From positions 1 through 57,939 of the forward strand of contig DUVX01000154.1 in the NCBI GenBank assembly GCA_012840855.1: a stretch of DNA of 57,939 nt, read 5' to 3'. Within the stretch, counting starts at the first letter, position 1, and every line of letters starts with the position of its first letter. Under the pieces are notes generated by a model. It was not told where the DNA came from. It saw only the letters and a program-made list of their open reading frames with translations, and searched no databases. Source of the DNA: Bacillota bacterium. GTDB taxonomy: Bacteria; Bacillota; Dethiobacteria; DTU022. The position numbers and the translations under genes are program-made. Positions 8,901 to 17,619 of the stretch are shown in pieces.

Positions 8901-9840
8901 ATTGACAGCTCTTTGGGATTTCTTTACTGCACTGCAGCCGATGGAGCCTCTAAGCAAAAAAGAGCCCTTCAACAGCCCTGACTATATATTTCAGGTCAAA
9001 TGGGACGGTGTACGTATCCTGGCCATGCTGGAGCAGCGACGGGTGACCCTGAAGAACCGGCGGGGCAACCCGCGGACGGGGCAATATCCGGAGCTGCAGA
9101 AACTGGTGGGGCTGGTCGAAGCCGGAAGCGCTGTCTTTGACGGCGAAGTGGTGGCCCTGATGGAAGGTAAGCCCAGCCTGAGCCGCGTGCTTCAGCGCGA
9201 TTCCAGCCGCCGTGAATCGGTCACCGGGGCGCTGCAGCGGCAGATACCCTGCACCTATTGCCTTTTTGATCTGCTCTATCTCGACGGTACCGATCTTACC
9301 GACAGCCCCATTGAAAGAAGGCAGCAGCTTTTGGCGAAAGTGGTGCGGTCTGCCCCCCCGCTCTATCTCTGCGACAGTTTTCATGAGGGGATAGCGCTAT
9401 ACCGGGAGATAGAGCGGGCGGAGCTGGAGGGGATCGTGGCCAAGAAAAAGGGGAGCCTATACTGGAGCGGCAAGTCTGCCGACTGGTTGAAGATCAAACC
9501 CCGCCGCCGGCAGCTCTGCGTTGTCGGCGGGCTGAATATGGCCGGGGGTGCTGTGGGCTCTCTGCTTTTGGGGGCCTACCGCGGGGGAGAGCTGCTCTAT
9601 ATCGGAAAAGCGGGTTCAGGTCTGAAGCGGGACGATCTGCTGTTGTTGCGCGATTATGCTCTGCAGGACGGCAGCCCCGGGCCGCATTTTAGAAATCCCC
9701 CCCGGGGAAGGGGGCTGCTCTGGTTGGAGCCGCGCCTCACGGTGGAGATCGAATTTTTAGAGTGGACCGGCGATCTGCGCCTGCGCGCTCCGGTGGTTGT
9801 CGGTTTCAGCGACCGTTTGCCGGCGGAGGCGGTTATTTAA
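8884..9840 (+). CDS. ligD: ATP-dependent DNA ligase domain of LigD (5' part of a split ligD)
   Basis: 318 residues covering the nucleotidyltransferase and OB-fold parts of the LigD ligase. The adenylated lysine lies in the KxDG motif VKWDGVR (about residue 39), with FDGEVV, the LEGIVAKKKGSLY motif and WLKIKP following. The start is uncertain: GTG 8884 overlaps ku; TTG 8902 and ATG 8941 are alternatives and none has a strong SD. The frame ends at TAA 9838-9840, and the same frame then continues without another stop straight into the polymerase domain. With that TAA read as sense, the product would be about 620 residues in LIG-POL order, like the single LigD of Bacillus. The gene is thus split or interrupted exactly at the domain junction. 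Confidence 0.88.
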   Translation: MPVPVELTALWDFFTALQPMEPLSKKEPFNSPDYIFQVKWDGVRILAMLEQRRVTLKNRRGNPRTGQYPELQKLVGLVEAGSAVFDGEVVALMEGKPSLSRVLQRDSSRRESVTGALQRQIPCTYCLFDLLYLDGTDLTDSPIERRQQLLAKVVRSAPPLYLCDSFHEGIALYREIERAELEGIVAKKKGSLYWSGKSADWLKIKPRRRQLCVVGGLNMAGGAVGSLLLGAYRGGELLYIGKAGSGLKRDDLLLLRDYALQDGSPGPHFRNPPRGRGLLWLEPRLTVEIEFLEWTGDLRLRAPVVVGFSDRLPAEAVI

Positions 9841-9903
9841 AAGGATCTTTTCGGAAGGAGTGGTCGCATCTCTACACTGCTGGTCAACGACAGGGAGCTT
9901 GCA

Positions 9904-10752
9904 TTGACCAATCTTGATCGCGAGCTCTGGCCCGACGACGGGCTGATCAAACATGACCTACTGCGCTACTATATTGAAGCGGCGCCCTATCTGCTGCCCC
10001 ACCTGCGCAACCGTCCCCTGGTGGTGCAGCGTTTTCCGCAGGGTATCGACAGACCCGGTTTCTATCAAAAAAATGTTCCCGCAGGAGCACCTTCCTGGCT
10101 GAAAACCTGCCCGGTGCGTCACAGTGACGGGAAGATCACTGAATACATCGTGGTCGATTCCCCGGAAACCCTGATCTGGCTCGGCAATCAATCCTGCCTG
10201 GAGCTGCATCCCTGGCTCTCCTCGCTGGGCAGCCTCGATTACCCCGACTTTGTTGTCTTCGATCTCGATCCCATGGAACAGAGCACTTTTTCCCATATCT
10301 GCACGGCTGCGGTGGCGATTAAGGAGCTCCTGGAAGAGCTCGGTTTGCAGTCTTATCCCAAGCTCTCCGGCGCTACCGGTTTGCAGATCTACCTGCCCGT
10401 AAAGCCGCAGTATACCTACCGTCGCTCCCGCGATTTTGCTGAAGCGATCTGCCGGCGCGTTCACCATGCTTTCCCAGGGATTACCACGCTGGAGCGGAGT
10501 AAAGAGCGGCGCGGCGGCAAGCTCTACCTCGATTATCTGCAAAACGGAAGAGGGAAAACGCTGGCGGCGCCATACAGTCCGCGCCCTCTTCCCGGTGCGC
10601 CGGTTTCCCTGCCGCTGACCTGGTCGGAGGTGGCCGCCGAAGCCATAGCCCCGGGGGAGATTACCCTAGAAAATATATGGAGCCGCCTCCAAGAGCAGGG
10701 CGATCTTTTTAGCCCGGTCCTGGAAAACAGGCAGGCTCTGCCTTCGCTATAA
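9904..10752 (+). CDS. ligD: LigD primase-polymerase (POL) domain, 3' part of a split ligD
   Basis: 282 residues from TTG 9904, covering the archaeo-eukaryotic primase-like POL domain that fills gaps and adds ribonucleotides during NHEJ. Seen: TNLDRELWP, the RFPQGIDRPGFYQKNVP block, the catalytic FDLDP (two aspartates), the SGATGLQIYLPV segment and the PLTWSEV C-terminal motif. In the SGxxGxxxY block a Gln sits where many relatives have His. TTG 9904 has AGGGAG six bases upstream. Conserved-looking sequence (STLLVNDRELAL) continues upstream in frame to ATC 9868, which has AAGGAG seven bases before it, so translation may begin there with a rare start, or by read-through of TAA 9838. No phosphoesterase domain is present. 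Confidence 0.85.
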   Translation: MTNLDRELWPDDGLIKHDLLRYYIEAAPYLLPHLRNRPLVVQRFPQGIDRPGFYQKNVPAGAPSWLKTCPVRHSDGKITEYIVVDSPETLIWLGNQSCLELHPWLSSLGSLDYPDFVVFDLDPMEQSTFSHICTAAVAIKELLEELGLQSYPKLSGATGLQIYLPVKPQYTYRRSRDFAEAICRRVHHAFPGITTLERSKERRGGKLYLDYLQNGRGKTLAAPYSPRPLPGAPVSLPLTWSEVAAEAIAPGEITLENIWSRLQEQGDLFSPVLENRQALPSL

Positions 10753-10810
10753 GTAGAGAAAGAGAGATAAGGGGCTGTTTCCAGAATAGGGCACCAATTT
10801 AAAAAACGAC

Positions 10811-10839
10811 TTGACAATTCACCGTACAGCTGTTAGTTT
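10811..10839 (+). promoter_or_regulatory. Possible promoter before the mgtC-like gene
   Basis: Perfect TTGACA at 10811-10816, a 17-base spacer and TAGTTT (poor -10). It lies in the 270-base non-coding stretch between ligD and the mgtC-like gene, in which nothing else could be recognised. Confidence 0.3.
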
Positions 10840-11022
10840 TAGAGTGTGCAGCGATTTTTGCCACGTTAAATCCATTTTTAACAGGAATGATGAATCCGGA
10901 CGCAAATTTTGTGATCAGTGCATAATTGGGCGGGTCTGAACGTATCCATTGCCATAAGGAGAATGCGCCCCTGCTCTCCCGGCTAGGAAGCGCTCAAACG
11001 ATCCGAAAAAGGATGTTGGATA

Positions 11023-11748
11023 GTGATCGGTTACTGGGAAATTATGCTTCGCCTCGGTTTGGCTGTTGTCTTCGGGGGAGCGGTCGGTTACGAAAGGGAA
11101 AGCCAGAACCTGCCGGCCGGCTTCAGGACGCATATTCTTGTCTGTGTGGGGGCCACTCTGATCATGCTTGTTTCTGCCTACGGCTTTTCGGGGCCCCTGG
11201 CGGGCACCGCCGATCACAGCCGCATCGCTGCAGCGGTGGTGACCGGTATCGGCTTCCTTGGAGCCGGCACCATTCTGCGGCAGCAGGGAAATATCCGGGG
11301 GCTGACCACGGCGGCCAGTATCTGGGTTGTTTCGGGGATCGGCCTGGCGATAGGGATCGGTTTCTATTTCCCGGCGCTTCTGACGACGGGGCTTGTTCTG
11401 CTTTCCCTGCTGGTTTTGGGCCGCCTTGACCGGACGCTGATTTCTTCCTACAGGACTAAATGGCTGACCATGCGCGTGTCCGATCGGGTTGGCCTGATGA
11501 AGGAGATCGTGGGGATATTTTCCGATCTGAAGCTGAATATCCGCAAAATCGAGTTCAGCGAGCCCTCATCCCTGGTTATCCGCGGCGATAAATACCTCGA
11601 GATTGAGATTATGTTAGTGACGCCGCTCAATTTTGATCAAAACAAGCTCTTTCAAAGGCTTGCTTTTTTGGAAGGGGTTGAGCAGGTCTCCTGGCAGGGC
11701 GAAAGAGTCTTGGTAGATCTCTACTCTCGATCCGTTTCGTCGGACTAG
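11023..11748 (+). CDS. MgtC/SapB family membrane protein
   Basis: 241 residues. The N-terminal ~130 residues are hydrophobic with four or five membrane segments and carry the family motifs GGAVGYERE, the RTHILVCVGATLIML helix and GIGFLGAGTILR. The C-terminal ~90 residues form a soluble ACT-like domain (TMRVSDRVGLMKEIVGIF). Relatives are implicated in Mg2+ homeostasis or regulation of membrane ATPases; the biochemical role is unsettled. GTG start with AAAAGGATG about 8 bases upstream. It stands alone between ligD and the ctsR operon and shows no partner genes. Confidence 0.88.
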   Translation: MIGYWEIMLRLGLAVVFGGAVGYERESQNLPAGFRTHILVCVGATLIMLVSAYGFSGPLAGTADHSRIAAAVVTGIGFLGAGTILRQQGNIRGLTTAASIWVVSGIGLAIGIGFYFPALLTTGLVLLSLLVLGRLDRTLISSYRTKWLTMRVSDRVGLMKEIVGIFSDLKLNIRKIEFSEPSSLVIRGDKYLEIEIMLVTPLNFDQNKLFQRLAFLEGVEQVSWQGERVLVDLYSRSVSSD

Positions 11749-11894
11749 GATTGCTCCATTGATTCCCCGCTTTTTCTTCCCCATCGGCCCCCATGGATCT
11801 TGGGCCCTCGATAAAAACATGCGATAAAGAGCAATAAACAACGATAATAAGGGTTTTCTCCCTCTCCTGGCGGCATAATAACTCAGTAGGCCAG

Positions 11895-11925
11895 TTGATC
11901 AAAGCCTCCTGGGACGGTGTATAAT
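11895..11925 (+). promoter_or_regulatory. Promoter of the ctsR-mcsA-mcsB-clpC operon
   Basis: TATAAT at 11920-11925 with TTGATC at 11895-11900 (19-base spacer, or TGATCA with 18). It lies about 100 bases before ctsR in the 279-base gap and immediately upstream of a CtsR-like operator. Confidence 0.6.
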
Positions 11926-11934
11926 ATGCATGAA

Positions 11935-11951
11935 GGTCAGGGAAGGTCAAA
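11935..11951 (+). promoter_or_regulatory. CtsR operator (tandem GGTCA heptads)
   Basis: GGTCAGG-GAA-GGTCAAA. The known CtsR box is two GGTCAAA heptads separated by three bases with a central A. Here the second heptad is perfect, the first matches 5 of 7, and the spacer GAA fits. It begins 9 bases after the -10, over the expected transcription start, where CtsR would block initiation. This indicates autoregulation of the clp operon. Confidence 0.75.
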
Positions 11952-12027
11952 TGGATGAGGGGGCGGCGTTTCCCGTGCTTCGCCGCCTGGTCAGAGATAG
12001 TCAAGAAGGGGGCGGGGGCGAAAAAAA

Positions 12028-12498
12028 ATGGCTTCGCTGACAGATCATATCGAGGACTACCTGAAGAAACTTTTGGCCATCAGCACACGCAGCTATGTAG
12101 AGATCCAGCGCGCGGAACTGGCCCACAAGTTCGCCTGTGTTCCCTCTCAGGTCAACTATGTTTTAAGCAGCCGTTTCTCCTTGGCCCGGGGCTACTTGGT
12201 GGAGAGCAGGCGAGGCGGCGGCGGTTATATCCGCATCTATCGCATTGTTAACCCCCGTGCCCGGAGCTGGGCTGAAACATTAAGCCGGATGGAAGCGCGC
12301 TCTTTCGATCCGGCACAGGCGCTCCAGTTCTTGAAGCGGATCAGCGAAGAAAAAATCATTTCCTGGAGGGAAAGGCAGATGATCAAGGCGCTCCTTCAGG
12401 ATGAACACTACCGCGGCCTTGGCCGCGATGAAAAGAGAAAAATCCAGGTAAAGCTATTCAAAGCTTCTCTGGAAGCAGTTTTGAAGAACAGCTACTAG
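12028..12498 (+). CDS. ctsR: Transcriptional repressor CtsR
   Basis: 156-residue class III heat-shock repressor. The N-terminal winged HTH has ASLTDHIEDYLKKLL and the QVNYVLSSRF recognition segment, followed by the RGGGGYIRI beta-wing with the Gly tetrad known to act as the heat sensor, and a C-terminal dimerisation domain. It represses clp genes and is inactivated through McsB. ATG start with a GGGGGCG SD. First gene of a four-gene operon whose own promoter carries a matching operator. Confidence 0.96.
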   Translation: MASLTDHIEDYLKKLLAISTRSYVEIQRAELAHKFACVPSQVNYVLSSRFSLARGYLVESRRGGGGYIRIYRIVNPRARSWAETLSRMEARSFDPAQALQFLKRISEEKIISWRERQMIKALLQDEHYRGLGRDEKRKIQVKLFKASLEAVLKNSY

Positions 12499-12510
12499 GG
12501 GGTATCAAAG

Positions 12511-13032
12511 ATGATCTGTCAGGAATGTCAAAAAGAGATGGCCACGGTGCATATCACAAAGATAATAAACGGCCGCAAAACGGAGCTTCACCTGTGCCGG
12601 CGCTGTGCCCGGGCTCACGATGAGCTTGATTTTTCTTTCGAACCGCAGTTTTCCCTTCACAACCTTCTCGGCAGCCTGCTGGGAGAAAATATGCGCGGTT
12701 CCCGGGAAGCGCTGGGTAGGGCCAAGGTGCAGTGCCCCTCCTGTGACCTGACTTTTAGCCAGTTCAGCCAGATCGGCAGGCTCGGTTGCAGCGGATGCTT
12801 TGCGGCTTTTAATGAACAGCTGGCGCCGCTTTTGCGCCGCATTCACGGCAGCAGCAGGCATACGGGCAAGGTGCCCCGCCGCAGTCAGGGTGCAGTCCGT
12901 TTCGCCAGGGAGCTGGAGCGGCTGCGCGAGGAGCTAAAACTGAAGATCCAAAAAGAGGAATTCGAGAAGGCCGCGGAGCTGCGCGACCGGATCAAAGCGA
13001 TGGAACAAAAGGTTAAAAAGGGGGGGCAGTGA
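12511..13032 (+). CDS. mcsA: McsA, activator of the protein arginine kinase McsB
   Basis: 173 residues with two zinc-binding CxxC pairs (CQECQ at the start and CRRC about 27 residues later), a second set (CPSC and CSGC) in the middle, and a C-terminal UVR-type coiled coil (LKIQKEEFEKAAELRDRI). McsA binds McsB and stimulates its kinase activity. ATG start 13 bases after ctsR. Its stop overlaps the mcsB start (TGATG). Confidence 0.94.
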   Translation: MICQECQKEMATVHITKIINGRKTELHLCRRCARAHDELDFSFEPQFSLHNLLGSLLGENMRGSREALGRAKVQCPSCDLTFSQFSQIGRLGCSGCFAAFNEQLAPLLRRIHGSSRHTGKVPRRSQGAVRFARELERLREELKLKIQKEEFEKAAELRDRIKAMEQKVKKGGQ

Positions 13033-14093
13033 TGAAACCGAAGAAGATAACCGCCTGCAGATGGATGGACGGGGGCGGCCCCGAAGCGGAGGTCGTAATC
13101 AGTTCAAGGATCCGCATCGCTCGCAATATCGAGGGCGTCCCTTTCCCGTACCTGGCCTCCGATGCCCAGACCAGGCAGATCCAGGAGACCGTTGCCGAGG
13201 TTGCTGCTTCCCAAAAGGAGGCTTTCGAGCACTTTACGCTCCTGCCCATGGAGAACCTCGCCTCCCTGGAGAAGGAGCTGCTTGTGGAGAAGCATCTGGC
13301 CAGCCCCTTCCTGGCTCGTGAGTCGCAGCATGGCGCCCTGTTTCTGCGCCGCGATGAAGCGGTCAGTATTATGATCAATGAAGAAGATCATATCAGGATC
13401 CAGGTGATCCTGCCGGGGCTACAGCTGGAGGAGGCGCTACAGGAGGCCGAAAAATATGACGATCTGCTCGAGGAGAAGATCAATTATGCCTTCGATGAGG
13501 GCTATGGTTACCTGACAGCCTGCCCCACCAATGTGGGGACGGGGCTACGGGCTTCGGTGATGCTGCATCTCCCCGCGCTGATCATGACCGGCCAGGCCAA
13601 CCGGCTTCTGGGGGCTCTTTCCCAGGTCGGCCTGGCGGTGCGCGGCCTTTATGGCGAAGGGACGGAGATCATTGGCAATCTGGTTCAGATCTCGAACCAG
13701 GTTACGCTGGGCCAGTCCGAGGAGGAGATCATTCGCAACCTCGGGGGAGTGACCCGGCAGGTGATCGAGCAGGAGCAGACCGCCCGTCAGGCCATGCTCA
13801 ATGAGAACCGGGCCCGGATCGCCGATCGCTCCTGGCGGGCGCTGGGGCTGCTGAGGTACGCCCAGATCATGAGCTCGCAGGAGGCGATGCAGCTGCTTTC
13901 CGATGTGCGGCTGGGTTACGACCTGGGGCTCGTTAAAGGGGTTGACCGGAAGCTGCTCAATGAGATGCTGGTGACCATACGCCCGGCCTGTTTGCAGATC
14001 GCGGCAGGTAAGGAGCTCAGCCCTTCGGAAAGAGATCTGGAACGTCCTGAGCGTTTAAAGACGCTGCTGGAGGAATATAAGGAAGCTGTTTAA
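13032..14093 (+). CDS. mcsB: Protein-arginine kinase McsB
   Basis: 353-residue member of the phosphagen-kinase fold that phosphorylates arginine residues, marking proteins for ClpCP and inactivating CtsR. Conserved blocks: SSRIRIARNIEGVPFP (nucleotide-binding arginines), the EDHIRIQ segment and TACPTNVGTGLRAS (catalytic cysteine and arginine). ATG 13032 overlaps the mcsA stop and has GGGGGG five bases upstream; GTG 13029 is the alternative. In this operon context an arginine kinase, not a creatine-type kinase, is the clear reading. Confidence 0.95.
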   Translation: MKPKKITACRWMDGGGPEAEVVISSRIRIARNIEGVPFPYLASDAQTRQIQETVAEVAASQKEAFEHFTLLPMENLASLEKELLVEKHLASPFLARESQHGALFLRRDEAVSIMINEEDHIRIQVILPGLQLEEALQEAEKYDDLLEEKINYAFDEGYGYLTACPTNVGTGLRASVMLHLPALIMTGQANRLLGALSQVGLAVRGLYGEGTEIIGNLVQISNQVTLGQSEEEIIRNLGGVTRQVIEQEQTARQAMLNENRARIADRSWRALGLLRYAQIMSSQEAMQLLSDVRLGYDLGLVKGVDRKLLNEMLVTIRPACLQIAAGKELSPSERDLERPERLKTLLEEYKEAV

Positions 14094-14128
14094 TAATAGA
14101 AAGAAGCACAATCTAGTGAGGTGAATAA

Positions 14129-16573
14129 ATGATGTTCATGTTTAGCCGTTTTACCGAGCGGGCCCAACAGGTGCTCGTGCTGGCCCAGGAAGAGGCCAAA
14201 AGGCTGGGGCATAACTTTATTGGCACAGAGCATCTTCTGCTGGGCCTGGTCAGGGAGGGCTCGGGGATTGCCGCCCGCGCCCTACAGAATATGAATGTTG
14301 ATCTTAACGGGATGCGATCCGAGGTGGAACGGATTACTCCGAAGGGGGATAAACTCTTTCAGAAGGGGGTTTCGTATACACCGCGGGCAAAACGGGTCGT
14401 GGAGCTCTCTATCGAAGAGAGTCAGAACTTGGGGCATAACTATGTGGGCACCGAGCATATCCTGCTCGGCCTGCTACGCGAGGGCGAGGGTATCGCTGCC
14501 CAGGTTTTAACCAATCTGGGGATAGATCTAAAACGGGCCCGCAAGGAGGTTATCCAGTTGCTGGGTAGTTCCGGGGGCGGTACACACCGGGAAGGCGAAG
14601 AAAAGGGCGATCCGCAGACCCCGACGGTGGATACATTCGGCCGGGATCTGACCAGGCTGGCTGGTGAGGGCAAGCTCGATCCGGTGATCGGGCGGGATAA
14701 GGAGATCGAGCGGGTTGTCCAGGTGCTCAGCCGCCGTACAAAAAACAACCCCTGCCTCATCGGTGAACCCGGTGTGGGGAAGACGGCCATCGCTGAAGGG
14801 CTGGCCCAGCGGATCATCGAGAATAATGTTCCCGAGATTCTCCGCGGTAAAAGGCTGGTCACGATCGAGCTGGCCGCGGTGGTGGCAGGGACAAAATACC
14901 GCGGCGAATTCGAGGAGAGGCTGCGCAAGCTGATGATGGAGCTGCGTCAGGCCGGCAACGTCATGGTTTTCATCGATGAGCTGCATACGATCATCGGGGC
15001 GGGGGCTGCCGAGGGGGCCATCGATGCCTCCAATATCCTCAAGCCGGCGCTGGCCCGCGGTGAGCTGCAGTGCATCGGTGCGACGACGCTCGATGAGTAC
15101 CGCAAGCATATTGAAAAAGACCCCGCCCTGGAGCGGCGCTTTCAACCTATTGTTGTCGGCGAGCCCGACAAGGAGGAAAGTCTTGCCATCCTGAAGGGGC
15201 TGCGCGATCGCTATGAGGCGCATCATAAGGTCAAGATCACCGACGAAGCTCTCGAAGCGGCGGTGAAACTTTCGGATCGCTATATCTCCGATCGCTTTCT
15301 GCCCGATAAGGCCATCGATCTTATCGACGAGGCTGCTTCGCGGGTCCGCATCCGTAGCTATACCGCCCCCCCCGATCTGAAGAAGATCGAGGAGAAGCTG
15401 GGCACTGTGCGCGCGGAGAAGGAGGCGGCGGTGCGCAATCAGGAGTTCGAGGAGGCTGCCCAGCTGCGCGATCGGGAGCGGAAGATCAAAGAGGAGCTGG
15501 CGGGCCTGAAAAAAGAGTGGGAGCAGCAGATGGGTACCGCCGATCTCTCCCTGGTCACAGATGAAGATGTGGCTTATATCGTCTCCAGCTGGACTGGGGT
15601 TCCGGTGAAAAAACTTGCCGAAGAGGAGTCGGCCCGGCTGCTGAACCTCGAGGAGATACTCCATCAGCGCGTCATCGGACAGGATGAGGCGGTGGAATCG
15701 GTCTCACGGGCAATTCGGCGGGCCCGGGCCGGGTTGAAAGATCCCCGGCGCCCGGTGGGCTCATTTATCTTTCTCGGCCCCACCGGGGTAGGCAAAACCG
15801 AGCTGGCCCGGGCTCTGGCCGAGGCGATATTCGGGGATGAACGGGCCATGGTCAGGCTGGATATGTCCGAGTACATGGAGAAGCACACCGCCGCCCGGCT
15901 CATCGGGGCCCCCCCGGGCTACGTTGGGTACGACGAGGGCGGCCAGCTCACCGAGCAGGTGCGCCGTCAGCCCTACTCGGTGGTGCTCTTTGATGAGATC
16001 GAGAAAGCGCATCCCGATGTCTTCAACGTGCTGTTGCAGATTCTCGAAGACGGGAGGCTTACCGATGGGAAAGGGCGTACCGTTGATTTTCGCAATGCTC
16101 TGGTGATCATGACCTCCAACGTGGGGGCCACCTTCACGCACCGCACCTCGCTCGGTTTTGGCGCTTCTGACGAAGAGAGCACCCATGAGAGGATGAAGGA
16201 GCGGATCCTCTCCGATCTGAAACGGACTTTTCGCCCCGAATTTCTCAACCGCGTGGACGATATTATAGTCTTCCATGCGCTTGGTGAGGATCATATTGAA
16301 AAGATTGTCGAGATCATGCTCGATGAGTTCAACCGACGGCTGGCGGAATATGATCTCAGGGTGGAGGTCTCCGGGGAGGCGAGGGCGGCCCTGGTGAAGG
16401 AAGGATTTGATCCGTCCTTCGGGGCGCGTCCCCTGCGGCGGGTGATTCAGAAACGGCTCGAAGATAACATCTCCGAGGAGATGCTCCAGGGGAAGATCAC
16501 TCCGGGAGATACCATTGCGGTGACAATGGAGGAGGGCCGCTACCGCTTTGAAGCGGCGGTGGCAAAAAAATAG
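14129..16573 (+). CDS. clpC: ATP-dependent Clp protease ATP-binding subunit ClpC
   Basis: 814-residue Hsp100 unfoldase. Two N-terminal Clp-N repeats occupy residues 1-145, the D1 Walker A GEPGVGKT is at 212-219, the UVR-containing middle domain ([17 protein letters not shown]) lies near 430, the D2 Walker A GPTGVGKT at 550-557, and a C-terminal D2-small domain completes it. It unfolds substrates, including arginine-phosphorylated ones, for ClpP, which is not encoded here. Start ATG 14129 with GAGGTG upstream; ATG 14138 would also fit. Last gene of the ctsR operon, followed by a GC-rich hairpin. Confidence 0.96.
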   Translation: MMFMFSRFTERAQQVLVLAQEEAKRLGHNFIGTEHLLLGLVREGSGIAARALQNMNVDLNGMRSEVERITPKGDKLFQKGVSYTPRAKRVVELSIEESQNLGHNYVGTEHILLGLLREGEGIAAQVLTNLGIDLKRARKEVIQLLGSSGGGTHREGEEKGDPQTPTVDTFGRDLTRLAGEGKLDPVIGRDKEIERVVQVLSRRTKNNPCLIGEPGVGKTAIAEGLAQRIIENNVPEILRGKRLVTIELAAVVAGTKYRGEFEERLRKLMMELRQAGNVMVFIDELHTIIGAGAAEGAIDASNILKPALARGELQCIGATTLDEYRKHIEKDPALERRFQPIVVGEPDKEESLAILKGLRDRYEAHHKVKITDEALEAAVKLSDRYISDRFLPDKAIDLIDEAASRVRIRSYTAPPDLKKIEEKLGTVRAEKEAAVRNQEFEEAAQLRDRERKIKEELAGLKKEWEQQMGTADLSLVTDEDVAYIVSSWTGVPVKKLAEEESARLLNLEEILHQRVIGQDEAVESVSRAIRRARAGLKDPRRPVGSFIFLGPTGVGKTELARALAEAIFGDERAMVRLDMSEYMEKHTAARLIGAPPGYVGYDEGGQLTEQVRRQPYSVVLFDEIEKAHPDVFNVLLQILEDGRLTDGKGRTVDFRNALVIMTSNVGATFTHRTSLGFGASDEESTHERMKERILSDLKRTFRPEFLNRVDDIIVFHALGEDHIEKIVEIMLDEFNRRLAEYDLRVEVSGEARAALVKEGFDPSFGARPLRRVIQKRLEDNISEEMLQGKITPGDTIAVTMEEGRYRFEAAVAKK

Positions 16574-16588
16574 CTTTCCCCATCATCA

Positions 16589-16640
16589 GGGGGCCCCGCG
16601 CTCCATCCCTTCTTGAGAGTAAAGGGGCCCCTCTTCTTTC
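16589..16640 (+). terminator. Intrinsic terminator after clpC
   Basis: GGGGCCCC at 16590-16597 pairs with GGGGCCCC at 16624-16631, followed by a pyrimidine-rich CTCTTCTTTCCT tail. The 26-base loop is long, but position and tail support termination. Confidence 0.6.
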
Positions 16641-16715
16641 CTCCGGCAGGCCCGGCCAGGTTCAAATTTAGTGAAATTACAAACTTTTTCGCAGGTAAAG
16701 GAATTTATCTAGCCT

Positions 16716-16743
16716 TTGTCGAATACGATGAATGTGTTATTAA
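16716..16743 (+). promoter_or_regulatory. Possible promoter of the CODH/ACS cluster
   Basis: TTGTCG (16716-16721), a 16-base spacer and TATTAA (16738-16743), about 40 bases before the cooC start. Neither hexamer is a good match. The location between a terminator and the first gene is the main support. Confidence 0.3.
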
Positions 16744-16782
16744 GATTATAGGCAAAATTGTCTCATTTTAAGGAGGATCGGT

Positions 16783-17559
16783 TTGAAAATTGCTATTTCC
16801 GGTAAAGGGGGGGCCGGAAAATCAACCATTGCTGCCAATCTGCTCCACTGCCTCATGAGAAATAACGTCCCTACCTTTGCTGTTGACGCCGATCCCGATG
16901 CCAACCTGGGTCTTGTTTTGGGGTTGGATCAGGAAGAACTTGCCGCACTGCCGCCATTATGTGATCTGCAGGAAGTGATCATCGAAAAAAATGCCGGCGG
17001 GGGGGCTTTTGTAGATCTGAATCCTTCCATTGATGATGTCCTCGAGGAGTATGTTCTCCCCCTGGGAAGCATCCGCTTTCTTAAAATGGGGGGGATCAAG
17101 CAGGGCGGCACCGCCTGCTACTGTAAGGAGAGCGCTTTTCTGAATGCTGTTTTGACGAACGTGCTTCTCGAGCGGCCCGAGGCAGTGGTGCTCGATATGA
17201 GCGCAGGGATCGAGCATCTCACCCGGGGCACCGCCCGGGGGATCAGGATGATGCTGGTGGTAGTTGAGCCAAGCCGGGCTGCCGTTACTACTGCGCTGGC
17301 CGTAGATCGTCTGGCTGCCGACCTGGCTCTGCCGGAGGTGCTCTTCGTGGGGAATAAGGTCCGCTCGGAAGCCGATCAAAGCTATCTGCGGCAGTCCCTG
17401 CCGGGGGAGCGCATCCTGGCGATGCTTCCCTTCTCCGAGGAGGTTCTGGAGAGGGCGCGTCTGGGCGGCCGTCCGGAGATGGAAGACAGATACCTTTTGC
17501 CGGGTATAGAAGAGCTCTACAAACAGATCGGTGGAGGTGATCAGCAGGCTTACGCTTAG
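16783..17559 (+). CDS. cooC: CooC/AcsF-type nickel-insertion ATPase
   Basis: 258-residue MinD/ParA-like ATPase with the deviant Walker A GKGGAGKS at residues 7-14 and DADPDANLG downstream. The CYCKES segment in the middle recalls the cysteine pair of CooC dimers that bind Ni or Zn. Such proteins mature the Ni sites of CO dehydrogenase or acetyl-CoA synthase, consistent with its place as first gene before acsA/acsB. The start is TTG 16783, with AAGGAGG upstream. Whether it serves the C-cluster (CooC) or the A-cluster (AcsF) cannot be settled from sequence. Confidence 0.9.
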   Translation: MKIAISGKGGAGKSTIAANLLHCLMRNNVPTFAVDADPDANLGLVLGLDQEELAALPPLCDLQEVIIEKNAGGGAFVDLNPSIDDVLEEYVLPLGSIRFLKMGGIKQGGTACYCKESAFLNAVLTNVLLERPEAVVLDMSAGIEHLTRGTARGIRMMLVVVEPSRAAVTTALAVDRLAADLALPEVLFVGNKVRSEADQSYLRQSLPGERILAMLPFSEEVLERARLGGRPEMEDRYLLPGIEELYKQIGGGDQQAYA

Positions 17560-17619
17560 AGGGTCCCCTTTTTTTAACAACAATCGCTTGAATATTTAAA
17601 AGGAGGTCAGAAAAGAAAC

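Noticed and set aside
9838-9840. Selenocysteine or pyrrolysine recoding of the ligD stop
   Set aside because: The codon is TAA; selenocysteine uses TGA and pyrrolysine uses TAG, and the junction is a flexible linker with no need for such a residue.
13032-14093. Creatine/arginine phosphagen kinase
   Set aside because: The fold is shared, but operon context with ctsR, mcsA and clpC identifies McsB.
14528-15664. 378-residue open frame on the minus strand opposite clpC
   Set aside because: Antisense shadow of a highly conserved gene; no family features.
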